Below, piece after piece: positions 1 to 7,700 of a stretch of DNA of 64,000 bases. Each line of letters opens with the position of its first letter. Position 1 is the first letter of the stretch. This DNA comes from Bacillus sp. BA3. Lineage in GTDB: Bacteria; Bacillota; Bacilli; Bacillales; DSM-1321. The notes beneath the pieces are model-generated. The model was not told the origin of the DNA, did no database searches, and worked only from the letters and a program-made list of their open reading frames with translations. The stretch is taken from assembly GCA_002835675.1 (NCBI GenBank), contig PIZR01000006.1, positions 115,754 through 179,753 of the forward strand, read 5' to 3'. Both the position numbers and the translations under genes were made by a program.

Positions 1-1233
1 GGCTATGCTTCATTATGGGTGAACGTGCACGGGCATAACGAGCCGGAATTAAACGGCGCCCTAATTGAACAAGTGAATAAAGTTGCGCACTCCACGCTGC
101 TGGGATCTGCGAATGTACCATCGATTCTACTGGCAAAAAAGCTGGCCGAGATCACTCCTGGTTCTTTATCGAAAGTCTTCTACTCCGACACGGGATCTGC
201 CGCTGTTGAAATCGCCCTTAAAGTCGCATATCAATATTGGCAAAATATCGATCCCGTCAAGCATCAGAATAAAAACAAATTCGTCTCACTTGACGAAGCA
301 TACCATGGCGATACTGTCGGAGCTGTGAGTGTGGGCGGAATGGATCTATACCATAGAATCTTTAAGCCCCTCTTATTTCAACGGATTTCCGCCCCTTCAC
401 CATATGCCTATCACATGACTGAGTATGGAGATCAAGAAGCCGTGAAAAACCATTGTTTGAAGGAACTGGAGCAGTTACTGGAGAAACAATCAGAGGAAAT
501 TGCAGGATTGATCATCGAGCCGCTTGTGCAGGGAGCAGCAGGCATCATAACCCATCCCCAAGGCTTTTTGAAAGAGGTCGAACAATTATGCAAAAAGTAC
601 AATATCCTCTTAATTTGTGACGAGGTGGCCGTAGGATTCGGTCGCACCGGTACAATGTTTGCCTGCGAACAGGAGGATGTCGTCCCTGATATCATGTGTA
701 TGGGTAAAGGGATCACTGGGGGATATATGCCACTCGCAGCAACCATCATGACCGAGCAGATCTTTCATTCCTTTTTGGGGGAAAGAGAAGAACATAAAAC
801 CTTCTATCACGGCCACACCTATACAGGAAATCAGCTAGCCTGTGCACTGGCCCTGAAGAATATCGAGCTAATGGAAAGCCGCAATCTCATTAAAGACATC
901 CAGAAAAAATCTAAATATCTATCACAAAGACTGCAAACGCTATACGAACTCCCGATAGTCGGCGATATCCGCCAGCGCGGCTTCATGATTGGAGTGGAAA
1001 TCGTTAAAGACAGCCAAACAAAAGAAACGTTCACCCTCCAAGAGAATGTCGTTTCCGGAATCATCCATACAGCACGGGAAAATGGCCTGATCATTCGGGA
1101 ACTTGGTCCAGTCATCACGATGATGCCGATCCTTTCCATGTCAGAAAAGGAACTCGATTTCATGGTCCAAACCGTCTACCGTGCCATTAAGGAAGTCTCC
1201 ATTCATAAAGGATTGATTCCAGCAGCTAACTGA
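1..1233 (+). CDS. bioA: adenosylmethionine-8-amino-7-oxononanoate aminotransferase, 5'-truncated by the window
   Basis: PLP-dependent class III aminotransferase of biotin synthesis, which converts KAPA to DAPA in the cytoplasm. The reading frame is open from base 1 (GYASLWVNVHGHNEPELNG), so the start codon lies outside the window and 410 residues are visible. Family marks are the substrate/PLP motif AYHGDTVGAVSVGG, the PLP-phosphate-binding Asp in LLICDEVAVGFGRTG, and the Schiff-base Lys in MCMGKGITGGYMPLA. Bacillus versions (BioK) can use lysine rather than SAM as amino donor; the sequence alone does not settle this. No other biotin gene lies downstream, so the rest of any bio operon would be to the left. 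A generic class III aminotransferase is the alternative. Confidence 0.85.
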   Translation, partial: GYASLWVNVHGHNEPELNGALIEQVNKVAHSTLLGSANVPSILLAKKLAEITPGSLSKVFYSDTGSAAVEIALKVAYQYWQNIDPVKHQNKNKFVSLDEAYHGDTVGAVSVGGMDLYHRIFKPLLFQRISAPSPYAYHMTEYGDQEAVKNHCLKELEQLLEKQSEEIAGLIIEPLVQGAAGIITHPQGFLKEVEQLCKKYNILLICDEVAVGFGRTGTMFACEQEDVVPDIMCMGKGITGGYMPLAATIMTEQIFHSFLGEREEHKTFYHGHTYTGNQLACALALKNIELMESRNLIKDIQKKSKYLSQRLQTLYELPIVGDIRQRGFMIGVEIVKDSQTKETFTLQENVVSGIIHTARENGLIIRELGPVITMMPILSMSEKELDFMVQTVYRAIKEVSIHKGLIPAAN

Positions 1234-1241
1234 TACACAAA

Positions 1242-1270
1242 GAACCGGAAGAGCAGAGCTCATCCGGTTC
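1242..1270 (+). terminator. hairpin after bioA
   Basis: Inverted repeat GAACCGGA...TCCGGTTC starts 8 bases after the bioA stop. Only a weak T-rich tail (CTTCTATACTTTG) follows, so termination strength is doubtful. Confidence 0.45.
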
Positions 1271-1600
1271 CTTCTATACTTTGTAGGGACTTCGTGAAGA
1301 AAGATCAAAGATATTACATTGTTTTCAAGGAACGTAATACTATTTATGCAGATGAAAATTTAAGGATTCTAAGTAAATACCCCTAATGATTCCATTCTCT
1401 TTCTGCCCGTTTTTAAATCTTAAAGATGTACCTTTTACACGAATTTGGATTGTCCATAAATTTGGCATCGTTTATTTAAATGGCTTTTTTGCTTGTTTCA
1501 AAATTTCCCCAAGCTGCCCATCCTGTCTGCGTCATATATTTTTTCTCCTTATAAAAAAGAAAAGAAAGGTCATCCTAATGGAGTAATTCCAATAATGACA
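1271..1600. other. AT-rich intergenic region upstream of the small Gln/Ala-rich gene
   Basis: About 330 bases with no convincing gene. A 66-codon open frame at 1386-1586 has a Phe/Cys-rich, unprotein-like composition and no good ribosome binding site. I could not identify a clear sigma-A promoter; the promoter for the gene at 1617 probably lies here. Confidence 0.5.
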
Positions 1601-1616
1601 TAAGGAGAGAAGCTAC

Positions 1617-1829
1617 ATGCCTCAACAACAAATTGATATCAATCAATTAAACCAAGCAAAGGCAAACGTTACCCTAACACAAACCTTACTTTCACAAGCA
1701 ATTGAAAAATCTTCCTCTGATCCAACTTTGGCACAAGAAGCCATTAAACAAGCAGCTCAAGAAATCGCACAAGCCCAGTCTTCCGTAAATCAGGTTTACA
1801 GTGCAGTTCAAGCTCAGCAAGCAGAATGA
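1617..1829 (+). CDS. small Gln/Ala-rich helical protein, function unknown
   Basis: A 70-residue protein with start ATG and a strong ribosome binding site (AAGGAGAG, about 9 bases upstream), followed directly by a terminator. This supports a real single-gene unit. The composition is Gln, Ala and Ser rich with hydrophobic residues spaced as in amphipathic helices (NQLNQAKANVTLTQTLL, AQEAIKQAAQEIAQAQ). There is no signal peptide, membrane segment or cysteine. It resembles the small helical proteins common in spore formers, but I do not recognise a named family, and no function can be assigned from the sequence. Confidence 0.7.
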   Translation: MPQQQIDINQLNQAKANVTLTQTLLSQAIEKSSSDPTLAQEAIKQAAQEIAQAQSSVNQVYSAVQAQQAE

Positions 1830-1852
1830 TTTTGGGAAAATGAAAATAAAAG

Positions 1853-1885
1853 AGGCCTATCCCAATTGAGGAATAGGCCTTTTAA
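1853..1885. terminator. bidirectional terminator between convergent genes
   Basis: Stem AGGCCTAT / ATAGGCCT with a T run on the plus side and an A run (AAAATAAAAG) before it. It can serve both the gene ending at 1829 and the oxidoreductase arriving from the right (end 1917). Confidence 0.8.
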
Positions 1886-1916
1886 TAACGAATGTTTTTG
1901 GTGCATCCAAGCTTTT

Positions 1917-3266
1917 TCAGACCCACTTCTTAAAAGGCGGTATACTTTGAGGGAATTTAAACGTATTGTATGGATCATATCTCGTTTTAACTTCCCGAAG
2001 CCGCTTGAAATTTTCTCCATAGTACGCAGTTGGCCAATCTTCGATGAGGATATCCGGCCAATTCACGTAGTCACCTGTAGTATATGGTGACAATGCGCAT
2101 TTAAGTTCTTTGATCCACTGGATGTTTTGCCGCTCTTCTTCTGGATTCGTCCATGTAGCCAGATACTCCTGGGCGATGATGGCATCCCGATAATAAAAAG
2201 CCGTTTCATTTGGGGACACACGGCCAACTGCCCCTCCTAGGGATTGGTGCCAAATGGCTGCATTTTCATTTGGAGCGTTTTCCAGAAAATGCTTCATCGT
2301 CAAGATTGCTTGCCGTTGAAAAGGTTTTTCAATGAAGGACCCCGACCGCTTGCGATGGGCCGGTCGATTTCCACTTGGATCATTAAAGAATTGCACAGCA
2401 TCAATGTACGGGACTTCCTTTATCATGGTATTTGTTGGAAAACCCGCTCTCGTCAAAGGCTTTAGAAGCTGCTGCAACCTATATGATGGCCCAACAAATT
2501 CACCTCGAGCGATAATTTGGTTTACTTCCTTTGACTTGAATTCGATTTCTGAAGTTAAACACTCTTCAACTTGAGGGGCCCAATCCTGCCAGGCTTCAAA
2601 CACCGCTTCAAAATCTTCCCATCCCCATGTGACGGAGAAAATCGATACCCTTGATACGGGGTGTACCCGAAAGGTAAGAGAAGTGACTATGCCAAAGTTT
2701 CCCCCTCCACCCCCGCAGCATGCCCAAAATAAATCACTATTAATTTTCCTATTTGCTTTAATAAGTTTGGCGCCCCTCTTTCCGCACGCCCTTACCATTT
2801 CTATTTCAAGCAAATTGTCACAAGTAAGTCCAAAGCGTCTCGATAACATGCCTATTCCACCGCCGAGCGTAAGGCCTACAAGACCAACACCGCTTTCGGT
2901 TCCAGCCGGAATCGTCGTGCCATACTTCCATAGCGTATTATATACTTGACCTAAATCAGCTCCGGCTTCGATTTTTGCAATCATTTTTTCACGGTTGACC
3001 TTGATATTGTACATTTCACTTATATCAATGATTAGACCGCCATTCACTAATGAAAAATTTTCATAACTATGCCTGCCGCTCCTAACCCGGAAAGGTGTAT
3101 GATTTTCCCGGGCCCACTTCAATGAATTCAATACATCATTGGAATTCTGGCAAAAAACAATGACCTTTGGAAATTTAGAAAAACTTAAGTTATTATTTAT
3201 CCTGGCCTGCTCATACTCAGCATCATTAGGTGTAACGACCCGCCCGGTAAGCTTTGTTCTTTCCAA
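1917..3266 (-). CDS. FAD-linked oxidoreductase, berberine-bridge-enzyme type
   Basis: FAD_binding_4 (PCMH) oxidase with a C-terminal BBE domain, related to Bacillus YgaK and YvdP/CotQ. Visible marks are the flavin-linking His region RVRSGRHSYENFS, the FAD-binding stretch GVGLVGLTLGGGIGMLSRRFGL cut here to its core LTLGGGIGML, CCGGGGGNFGIVTS, and the terminal BBE segment YYGENFKRLREVKTRYDPYNTF. The start is placed at a TTG at 3266 because AGGAAGGGG lies about 7 bases before it and the 449-residue product then matches the family; the longer open frame to 3338 adds an unrelated leader. The substrate is unknown: relatives oxidise sugars, alkaloids or spore-coat components. A terminator lies just downstream. 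The gene stands alone. Confidence 0.85.
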   Translation of the reverse strand: MERTKLTGRVVTPNDAEYEQARINNNLSFSKFPKVIVFCQNSNDVLNSLKWARENHTPFRVRSGRHSYENFSLVNGGLIIDISEMYNIKVNREKMIAKIEAGADLGQVYNTLWKYGTTIPAGTESGVGLVGLTLGGGIGMLSRRFGLTCDNLLEIEMVRACGKRGAKLIKANRKINSDLFWACCGGGGGNFGIVTSLTFRVHPVSRVSIFSVTWGWEDFEAVFEAWQDWAPQVEECLTSEIEFKSKEVNQIIARGEFVGPSYRLQQLLKPLTRAGFPTNTMIKEVPYIDAVQFFNDPSGNRPAHRKRSGSFIEKPFQRQAILTMKHFLENAPNENAAIWHQSLGGAVGRVSPNETAFYYRDAIIAQEYLATWTNPEEERQNIQWIKELKCALSPYTTGDYVNWPDILIEDWPTAYYGENFKRLREVKTRYDPYNTFKFPQSIPPFKKWV

Positions 3267-3383
3267 AATATAACCCCTTCCTCGGGTAAAGATGATGTTA
3301 CATCCTATGAAAAAGTCTGCCAGGAAGACACATTCCATAAGCGTCCCACTGCTGGCATCCCTTGTTACGGGGACTAATTAGCT

Positions 3384-3650
3384 TTACTCGTGAGATTCGC
3401 TGATTTACTCGTGAGTTTCGCCATTTTACTCGTAAGTTTTGCCGTTTTACTCGTGAATTTCGCTGGTTTACTCGAGTTTCGCCGTTTTACTCGTGAATTC
3501 CGCTGTTTTACTCGAGTTTCTCAGCTTTACTCGTGAGTTTTGCCGTTTTACTCGTGAATTTCGCTGGTTTACTCGTGAGTTCCACCACTTTACTCGTAAG
3601 TTTCGCCATTTTACTCGTGAATTCCACCACTTCACTCGTGAATTCCAACA
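3384..3650. repeat. degenerate 21-bp tandem repeat array (TTACTCGTGAGTTTCGCCATT type)
   Basis: About 13 head-to-tail units, each beginning TTACTCG and mostly 21 bases long. Two units (near 3470 and 3510) lack two bases (ACTCGAGTTTC instead of ACTCGTGAGTTTC). The TTACTCGTGA core is kept and the last 6-8 bases vary. The forward frame would encode repeats of FTREF-x-x, but there is no start or ribosome binding site and the 19-base units break the frame. The array lies between two genes transcribed leftward. A lone copy of the unit occurs at about 9745-9766. Confidence 0.9.
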
Positions 3651-3665
3651 ATCACCAAAGACAAA

Positions 3666-3696
3666 AAAGCCCTTCTCGAATTAAGAGAAGGGCTTT
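3666..3696 (-). terminator. terminator of the amino-acid permease
   Basis: Perfect 12-bp stem AAAGCCCTTCTC / GAGAAGGGCTTT with a 7-base loop and a T run on the minus strand, 14 bases past the permease stop. Confidence 0.9.
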
Positions 3697-3709
3697 CCGA
3701 TAGAGTTTC

Positions 3710-5098
3710 TTATCCCGAAATTTCATCATCGGATTTAACATCCAATGGTGTTCGTTTATCCATTTTCAGCATGTAATAACTTGCTACGACCAAGGCTAGG
3801 AAAACGATCCCGACAACCAAGGAAATCCGGGTACTAGGATTGATCCACATACCGACCAGCACCATCAGTAAGAAGGCAATTGTCGCATAGTTACTGTAAG
3901 GGGCCAACGGCATCTTGAACGGATGTTTCTCCATTTCAGCGGCATTTACCTTTCTGAATTTAAGCTCACTGATAAGTAAGACAAACCATGGAATCATCCC
4001 GGGTAATACACTCGCACTGTACACATAAAGGAATAATTGCGGCGGTGCAAGGTAATTCAGGATAACCCCGATGCCCAATCCTAATAGTACAGCGATCGTA
4101 CAATATGCCGGCACTCCATTTTTAGATACTTTAGCAAAGACTTTTGGAGCTTGGCCATTCAATGCAAGTGTGTAAAGCATACGCCCTGCACTGAAAATCC
4201 CACTGTTGCATCCAGACATTGCCGCTGTGATTACGACAAAATTGATGATTCCTGCTGCTGCTGTGATACCTATTTTAGCAAAGGTTGAAACGAATGGGCT
4301 TCCTAAGTCATCCAGTTGATCCCAAGGGAAGACTGTCACGATGACAAATATGGCACCAATATAGAAAATTAATATACGCCATATGATTGATTGGATAGCT
4401 TTTGTTACGGTCTTCCTTGGATCTTTCGCTTCTCCGGCTGTGATGCCGATAAGCTCAACGCCTTGATAGGATGCCACGACAAGGGAAAGCGCAAAGAAGA
4501 ATCCTGTCCAGCCTCCCGTAAAGAAGCCGCCATTTTCCCATAGATTCGATAATCCAATCGCATCCCCGCCATTCCCTATTCCAAAGAAGATAAGGCCTAG
4601 GCCGGCAACGATCATCAATATGATCGTTATGATTTTTATAAGCGCAAACCAGAATTCAAATTCCCCGAAGGATTTAACTGAAATGAGGTTGGCCGCCCCC
4701 AAGATGATCATGGCGACCACACCTGGTATCCAAGCCGGTAAATCCGGGAACCAATATTGCATATACAACCCAACCGCGATGATTTCGGACATTCCGACGA
4801 TTACCCATTGAAACCAATTGCTCCAAGCAGTCATATAACCTGCCAAAGGATGTATATAGCTGCTCGCAAAGGTTGCAAAAGAACCTGTAGTCGGTTCTAA
4901 ATAGAGCATCTCACCCATGGAACGCATGATGAAAAATATAAAAATACCTGCGATGGCATAAGCAAGCATTACAGAGGGCCCGGTCCATTTGATCGTGCTC
5001 GCCGATCCCATGAATAACCCGACACCGATGGTTCCGCCCAAAGCTATCATTTGAATGTGACGTGCTTCCAGCCCTCTCTTTAATTCCTTGTTCGACAT
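3710..5098 (-). CDS. amino-acid permease, APC superfamily (AAT family)
   Basis: A 462-residue, about 12-helix amino-acid/proton symporter of the inner membrane. The N-terminus carries the family motif [20 protein letters not shown], and [14 protein letters not shown] follows near residue 160. The start is the ATG at 5098 (MSNKELKRG): GGGGGAG lies about 8 bases upstream, whereas the upstream ATG at 5119 has no such site. It is closely similar over its whole length to the permease at 34729-36123, so the two are paralogues in the same genome. It is monocistronic with its own terminator. Substrate specificity cannot be read from the sequence; relatives carry alanine, proline, histidine or threonine. 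Confidence 0.9.
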   Translation of the reverse strand: MSNKELKRGLEARHIQMIALGGTIGVGLFMGSASTIKWTGPSVMLAYAIAGIFIFFIMRSMGEMLYLEPTTGSFATFASSYIHPLAGYMTAWSNWFQWVIVGMSEIIAVGLYMQYWFPDLPAWIPGVVAMIILGAANLISVKSFGEFEFWFALIKIITIILMIVAGLGLIFFGIGNGGDAIGLSNLWENGGFFTGGWTGFFFALSLVVASYQGVELIGITAGEAKDPRKTVTKAIQSIIWRILIFYIGAIFVIVTVFPWDQLDDLGSPFVSTFAKIGITAAAGIINFVVITAAMSGCNSGIFSAGRMLYTLALNGQAPKVFAKVSKNGVPAYCTIAVLLGLGIGVILNYLAPPQLFLYVYSASVLPGMIPWFVLLISELKFRKVNAAEMEKHPFKMPLAPYSNYATIAFLLMVLVGMWINPSTRISLVVGIVFLALVVASYYMLKMDKRTPLDVKSDDEISG

Positions 5099-5251
5099 GT
5101 TTAACTCCCCCAGATGCAATATCGGTAATGCTTTTCCATCCTTAACACGAACGACTCTCTATTAATTATTGCGGTTAGAAATGCTTTATCGAAAAAAATA
5201 TCAATAACACTTCAATTATGTTTTCTTATCTTATAATAGTAAATATTCTGT

Positions 5252-5271
5252 AAAAATACAATTGTATTTTT
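5252..5271. promoter_or_regulatory. perfect 20-bp palindrome upstream of the permease
   Basis: AAAAATACAATTGTATTTTT is perfectly self-complementary and lies about 155 bases upstream of the permease start at 5098, in an AT-rich leader. It looks like a dimeric repressor site, but I cannot name the regulator. It does not match the CodY consensus well. Confidence 0.4.
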
Positions 5272-5454
5272 GAAATAAACAGTTACCAAATATATCTTGG
5301 CAATTTCCCTTATCTAAAAATATCATTTCAAAAAAATGATGTTCAATATTTCATAATAGTGATCATCCAAAAAACAAATTTTTCAAGTACCTTAATAAAA
5401 ATTAAGACCACTATAAAACTACAGCTATTGCCGTTTTCATTCAAAAAAAACTTG

Positions 5455-5483
5455 TTGACCTTCCGAAAAATAGATGATAGAAT
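5455..5483 (+). promoter_or_regulatory. sigma-A promoter
   Basis: TTGACC (5455-5460), a 17-base spacer, then TAGAAT (5478-5483). Initiation would be near 5490, in front of the small open frame and the terminator at 5709, which together form a short transcription unit. Confidence 0.7.
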
Positions 5484-5506
5484 TCCAATATTATTTTATA
5501 AGCATA

Positions 5507-5683
5507 ATGAATGATTCAGCAGTGGTAGATTATCACTGACAACATTTATTCACAACCGCATACAAGCAAGCGATGAATGCTATGGATGACACTATAGCAG
5601 GAGCAGCTTCTGGAGAGACTGTACAAGGTGCAGCGCCGAAGGATTCACAATCTCAGGCAAAAGGACAGAAGAGTAACGAATGA
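5507..5683 (+). pseudogene. small open frame with an in-frame TGA, or a 36-residue gene starting at 5573
   Basis: From the ATG at 5507 the frame reads MNDSAVVDYH, then TGA (5537-5539), then QHLFTTAYKQAMNAMDDTIAG and on to a TGA at 5681. If translation begins at the ATG at 5573 the product is 36 residues, rich in Ala, Gln, Ser and Lys. Neither ATG has a strong ribosome binding site. The unit has a good promoter (5455-5483) and a good terminator (5709-5739), so a transcript is likely. It could encode a small protein, be a disrupted gene, or be a small RNA. No family recognised. Confidence 0.4.
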
Positions 5684-5708
5684 TAAAATTGTTATTCTGA
5701 ACCCTTTA

Positions 5709-5739
5709 AGAGATTGGTATTATCCAATCTCTTTTTTTA
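5709..5739 (+). terminator. terminator of the small transcription unit
   Basis: Perfect 9-bp stem AGAGATTGG / CCAATCTCT with a 6-base loop, followed by TTTTTTAT. Confidence 0.9.
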
Positions 5740-5743
5740 TTGT

Positions 5744-5881
5744 CCATTTTGTGGTTGGATTAAAAACAACAGCTTTAAAACCAATGGGAAAGGCAAGCTG
5801 GACGAAAAAATCAGTCCCTCTCTCCAAGACCATTCAGGTAAATTCATTCACTACCAAGACTATAAAAAGACGGGGGCGTAA
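5744..5881 (+). pseudogene. start-less coding remnant before the permease
   Basis: The frame ending at the TAA at 5879-5881 reads PFCGWIKNNSFKTNGKGKLD, then EKISPSLQDHSGKFIHYQD and YKKTGA. It has protein-like composition but no ATG, GTG or TTG start and begins right at the T run of the preceding terminator. It looks like the 3' end of a lost gene. Family not recognised. Confidence 0.3.
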
Positions 5882-5884
5882 GAA

Positions 5885-7228
5885 TTGGCAAAACAAGAAT
5901 TAAAAAGAGATTTAAAAAATAGACATGTACAACTGATCGCAATAGGAGGAACCATTGGCACCGGATTATTTTTAGGTTCCGGAAAAGCCATACAATTAGC
6001 AGGACCTTCCATTTTATTTTCCTATCTGATAATAGGGATTGCCTTGTTTTTTGTGATGAGGGCACTAGGGGAATTGCTCTTATCCAATGCAGGGTATACA
6101 TCATTCACTGAATTTGCAACCGAATATGTCGGTCCATGGGCCGGCTTCGTGACAGGGTGGACATATTGGTTCTGTTGGATCATGACCGCAATGGCCGATA
6201 TCATAGCTGTCGGCGTCTATATGCAATATTGGTTCGATATCCCTCAATGGATTCCGGCTCTAATATGCCTAGTCATTCTGTTAGGATTGAACCTTTTGAC
6301 CGTTAAGTTATTTGGTGAATTGGAATTCTGGTTTGCCATCATTAAAGTAATCACGATCATCGCCTTGATCGCCGTGGGGATCATCCTTTTGATCATCGGC
6401 TTCAATACCAATAGCGGAACGGTTTCCCTAACAAACCTATGGAATCATGGGGGCATGTTCCCTAATGGCATTTCTGGATTCCTATTATCTTTACAGCTGG
6501 TCGTCTTCTCATTTGTCGGTGTCGAATTGGTCGGGGTTTCCGCAGCAGAAACGGCAAACCCGAGAAAGAACATTCCATCTGCCATCAATAAAATCCCTGT
6601 CCGGATTTTACTTTTCTATGTGGGTGCACTATTCGTCATTCTCTGCGTCAACCCATGGACACAACTGGATGCCACGAGCAGCCCATTTGTAGAGGTCTTT
6701 GCGTTAATCGGCATTCCTGTCGCTGCAGGGATCATCAACTTCGTCGTTTTGACATCCGCTGCTTCTGCATGCAACAGCGGTTTATTTTCAACGAGCCGAA
6801 TACTTTATACGTTAAGCAGGAATGGCGAAGCCCCTGCTAAACTGGAAAAATTAAATAAACAGGCTGTTCCGAGCAATGCCTTATTAACATCCACAATCGT
6901 TGTATCAATAGGGGCTTTATTAAGCAAACTGATACCTGAACAGGCATTTACCGTCGTGACGACCATCAGTGCCATCTGTTTCATATGGGTATGGAGCATT
7001 ATCTTGATTTCCCATATCAAATATTCGAAAACAAGGCCTGACCAAAGAGCGAAATCGACTTTCAAGGCTCCTTTTACACCCTTTGTCAATTACGCCATAT
7101 TAGGATTATTCCTGTTCATCCTTATTGTTATGCTATTCGCTGAAGCTACACGACTATCACTGCTCTTGACCCCAATCTGGTTCATACTTTTGGTAATACT
7201 ATATAATTCTCGGAAAAAATATAGCTAA
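5885..7228 (+). CDS. amino-acid permease, CycA/YtnA-like
   Basis: A 447-residue APC-superfamily transporter with about 12 membrane segments. The N-terminus RHVQLIAIGGTIGTGLFLGS, the segment GWTYWFCWIMTAMADIIAVG and the C-terminal PVWFILL-like helix match the YtnA/CycA branch (D-alanine, D-serine, glycine and similar substrates) better than the branch of the permeases at 3710 and 34729. The start is TTG at 5885, with GGGGG 8 bases upstream; there is no ATG in the first 60 codons that would keep the family N-terminus. A strong terminator follows, so it is a single-gene unit. The exact substrate is unknown. Confidence 0.85.
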   Translation: MAKQELKRDLKNRHVQLIAIGGTIGTGLFLGSGKAIQLAGPSILFSYLIIGIALFFVMRALGELLLSNAGYTSFTEFATEYVGPWAGFVTGWTYWFCWIMTAMADIIAVGVYMQYWFDIPQWIPALICLVILLGLNLLTVKLFGELEFWFAIIKVITIIALIAVGIILLIIGFNTNSGTVSLTNLWNHGGMFPNGISGFLLSLQLVVFSFVGVELVGVSAAETANPRKNIPSAINKIPVRILLFYVGALFVILCVNPWTQLDATSSPFVEVFALIGIPVAAGIINFVVLTSAASACNSGLFSTSRILYTLSRNGEAPAKLEKLNKQAVPSNALLTSTIVVSIGALLSKLIPEQAFTVVTTISAICFIWVWSIILISHIKYSKTRPDQRAKSTFKAPFTPFVNYAILGLFLFILIVMLFAEATRLSLLLTPIWFILLVILYNSRKKYS

Positions 7229-7235
7229 AGGAAAT

Positions 7236-7275
7236 AAAGCCTTGAACTCACTATGAATTCAAGGCTTTATCTGTT
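7236..7275 (+). terminator. terminator of the YtnA-like permease
   Basis: Perfect 11-bp stem AAAGCCTTGAA / TTCAAGGCTTT with an 11-base loop, starting 8 bases after the stop; a short T-containing tail follows. Confidence 0.8.
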
Positions 7276-7308
7276 TTATGAACATATCATTGTTCGGCTG
7301 TCTGCGCA

Positions 7309-7335
7309 CAGTTGCTCAAATATATCAGGCAACTG
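7309..7335. promoter_or_regulatory. inverted repeat upstream of the DUF3311/symporter operon
   Basis: CAGTTGC and GCAACTG are separated by 13 bases, in the 220-base leader of the operon starting at 7500. It could be an operator or a minor hairpin; there is no T run. Confidence 0.3.
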
Positions 7336-7499
7336 CATTAAATTTTATATCAAAATAGTGTAAGCTAATATATATTATCGGAACTTTTCCGTCATGTATG
7401 AATTTTTCATCCCGGTTTGGTTCACCCATCCATCAGTGGCATTGAAGAATAAACCCCATTGGTGGGCGTTTCACTTTATTAAAACGGAGGGGTTTGTTT

Positions 7500-7700
7500 A
7501 TGAAGATTATATATATTCTTACTCTAGTTCCTTTTATAGGCATACTAGGATTTCTGCCTTTTGTTAATAAAATAGAACCATATGTATTAGGGATGCCTTT
7601 CAATATGTTCTGGATGGCTATGTGGGTGGTCCTTACCTCTGCCATACTGGGCATCATGTATAAGCTGGATCCCAGGAATCGGGAAGGTGACCAGGAATGA
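7500..7700 (+). CDS. DUF3311 small membrane protein, YhjC-like
   Basis: A 66-residue protein with two predicted membrane helices (IIYILTLVPFIGILGFLPF and the MFWMAMWVVLTSAILGIMY stretch) and the DUF3311 core FVNKIEPYVLGMPFNMFW. B. subtilis YhjC has the same size and context. The start is ATG 7500, with GGAGGGG about 7 bases upstream; an in-frame TTG at 7494 sits too close to that site. The stop overlaps the start of the symporter gene by 4 bases (ATGA), so the two are translationally coupled. DUF3311 proteins regularly accompany this symporter class, and a subunit or assembly role is inferred. Confidence 0.85.
   Translation: MKIIYILTLVPFIGILGFLPFVNKIEPYVLGMPFNMFWMAMWVVLTSAILGIMYKLDPRNREGDQE

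Noticed and set aside
1386..1586. 66-codon plus-strand frame before the small Gln/Ala-rich gene
   Set aside because: No ribosome binding site, Phe/Cys-rich composition, and it overlaps the expected promoter region.
3384..3650. CRISPR array
   Set aside because: Units are contiguous and degenerate with no unique spacers, and no cas genes are present.
3493..3684. Frame with FTREF repeats across the 21-bp array
   Set aside because: It is produced by the repeat period; there is no ribosome binding site and the 19-base units disrupt the frame elsewhere in the array.
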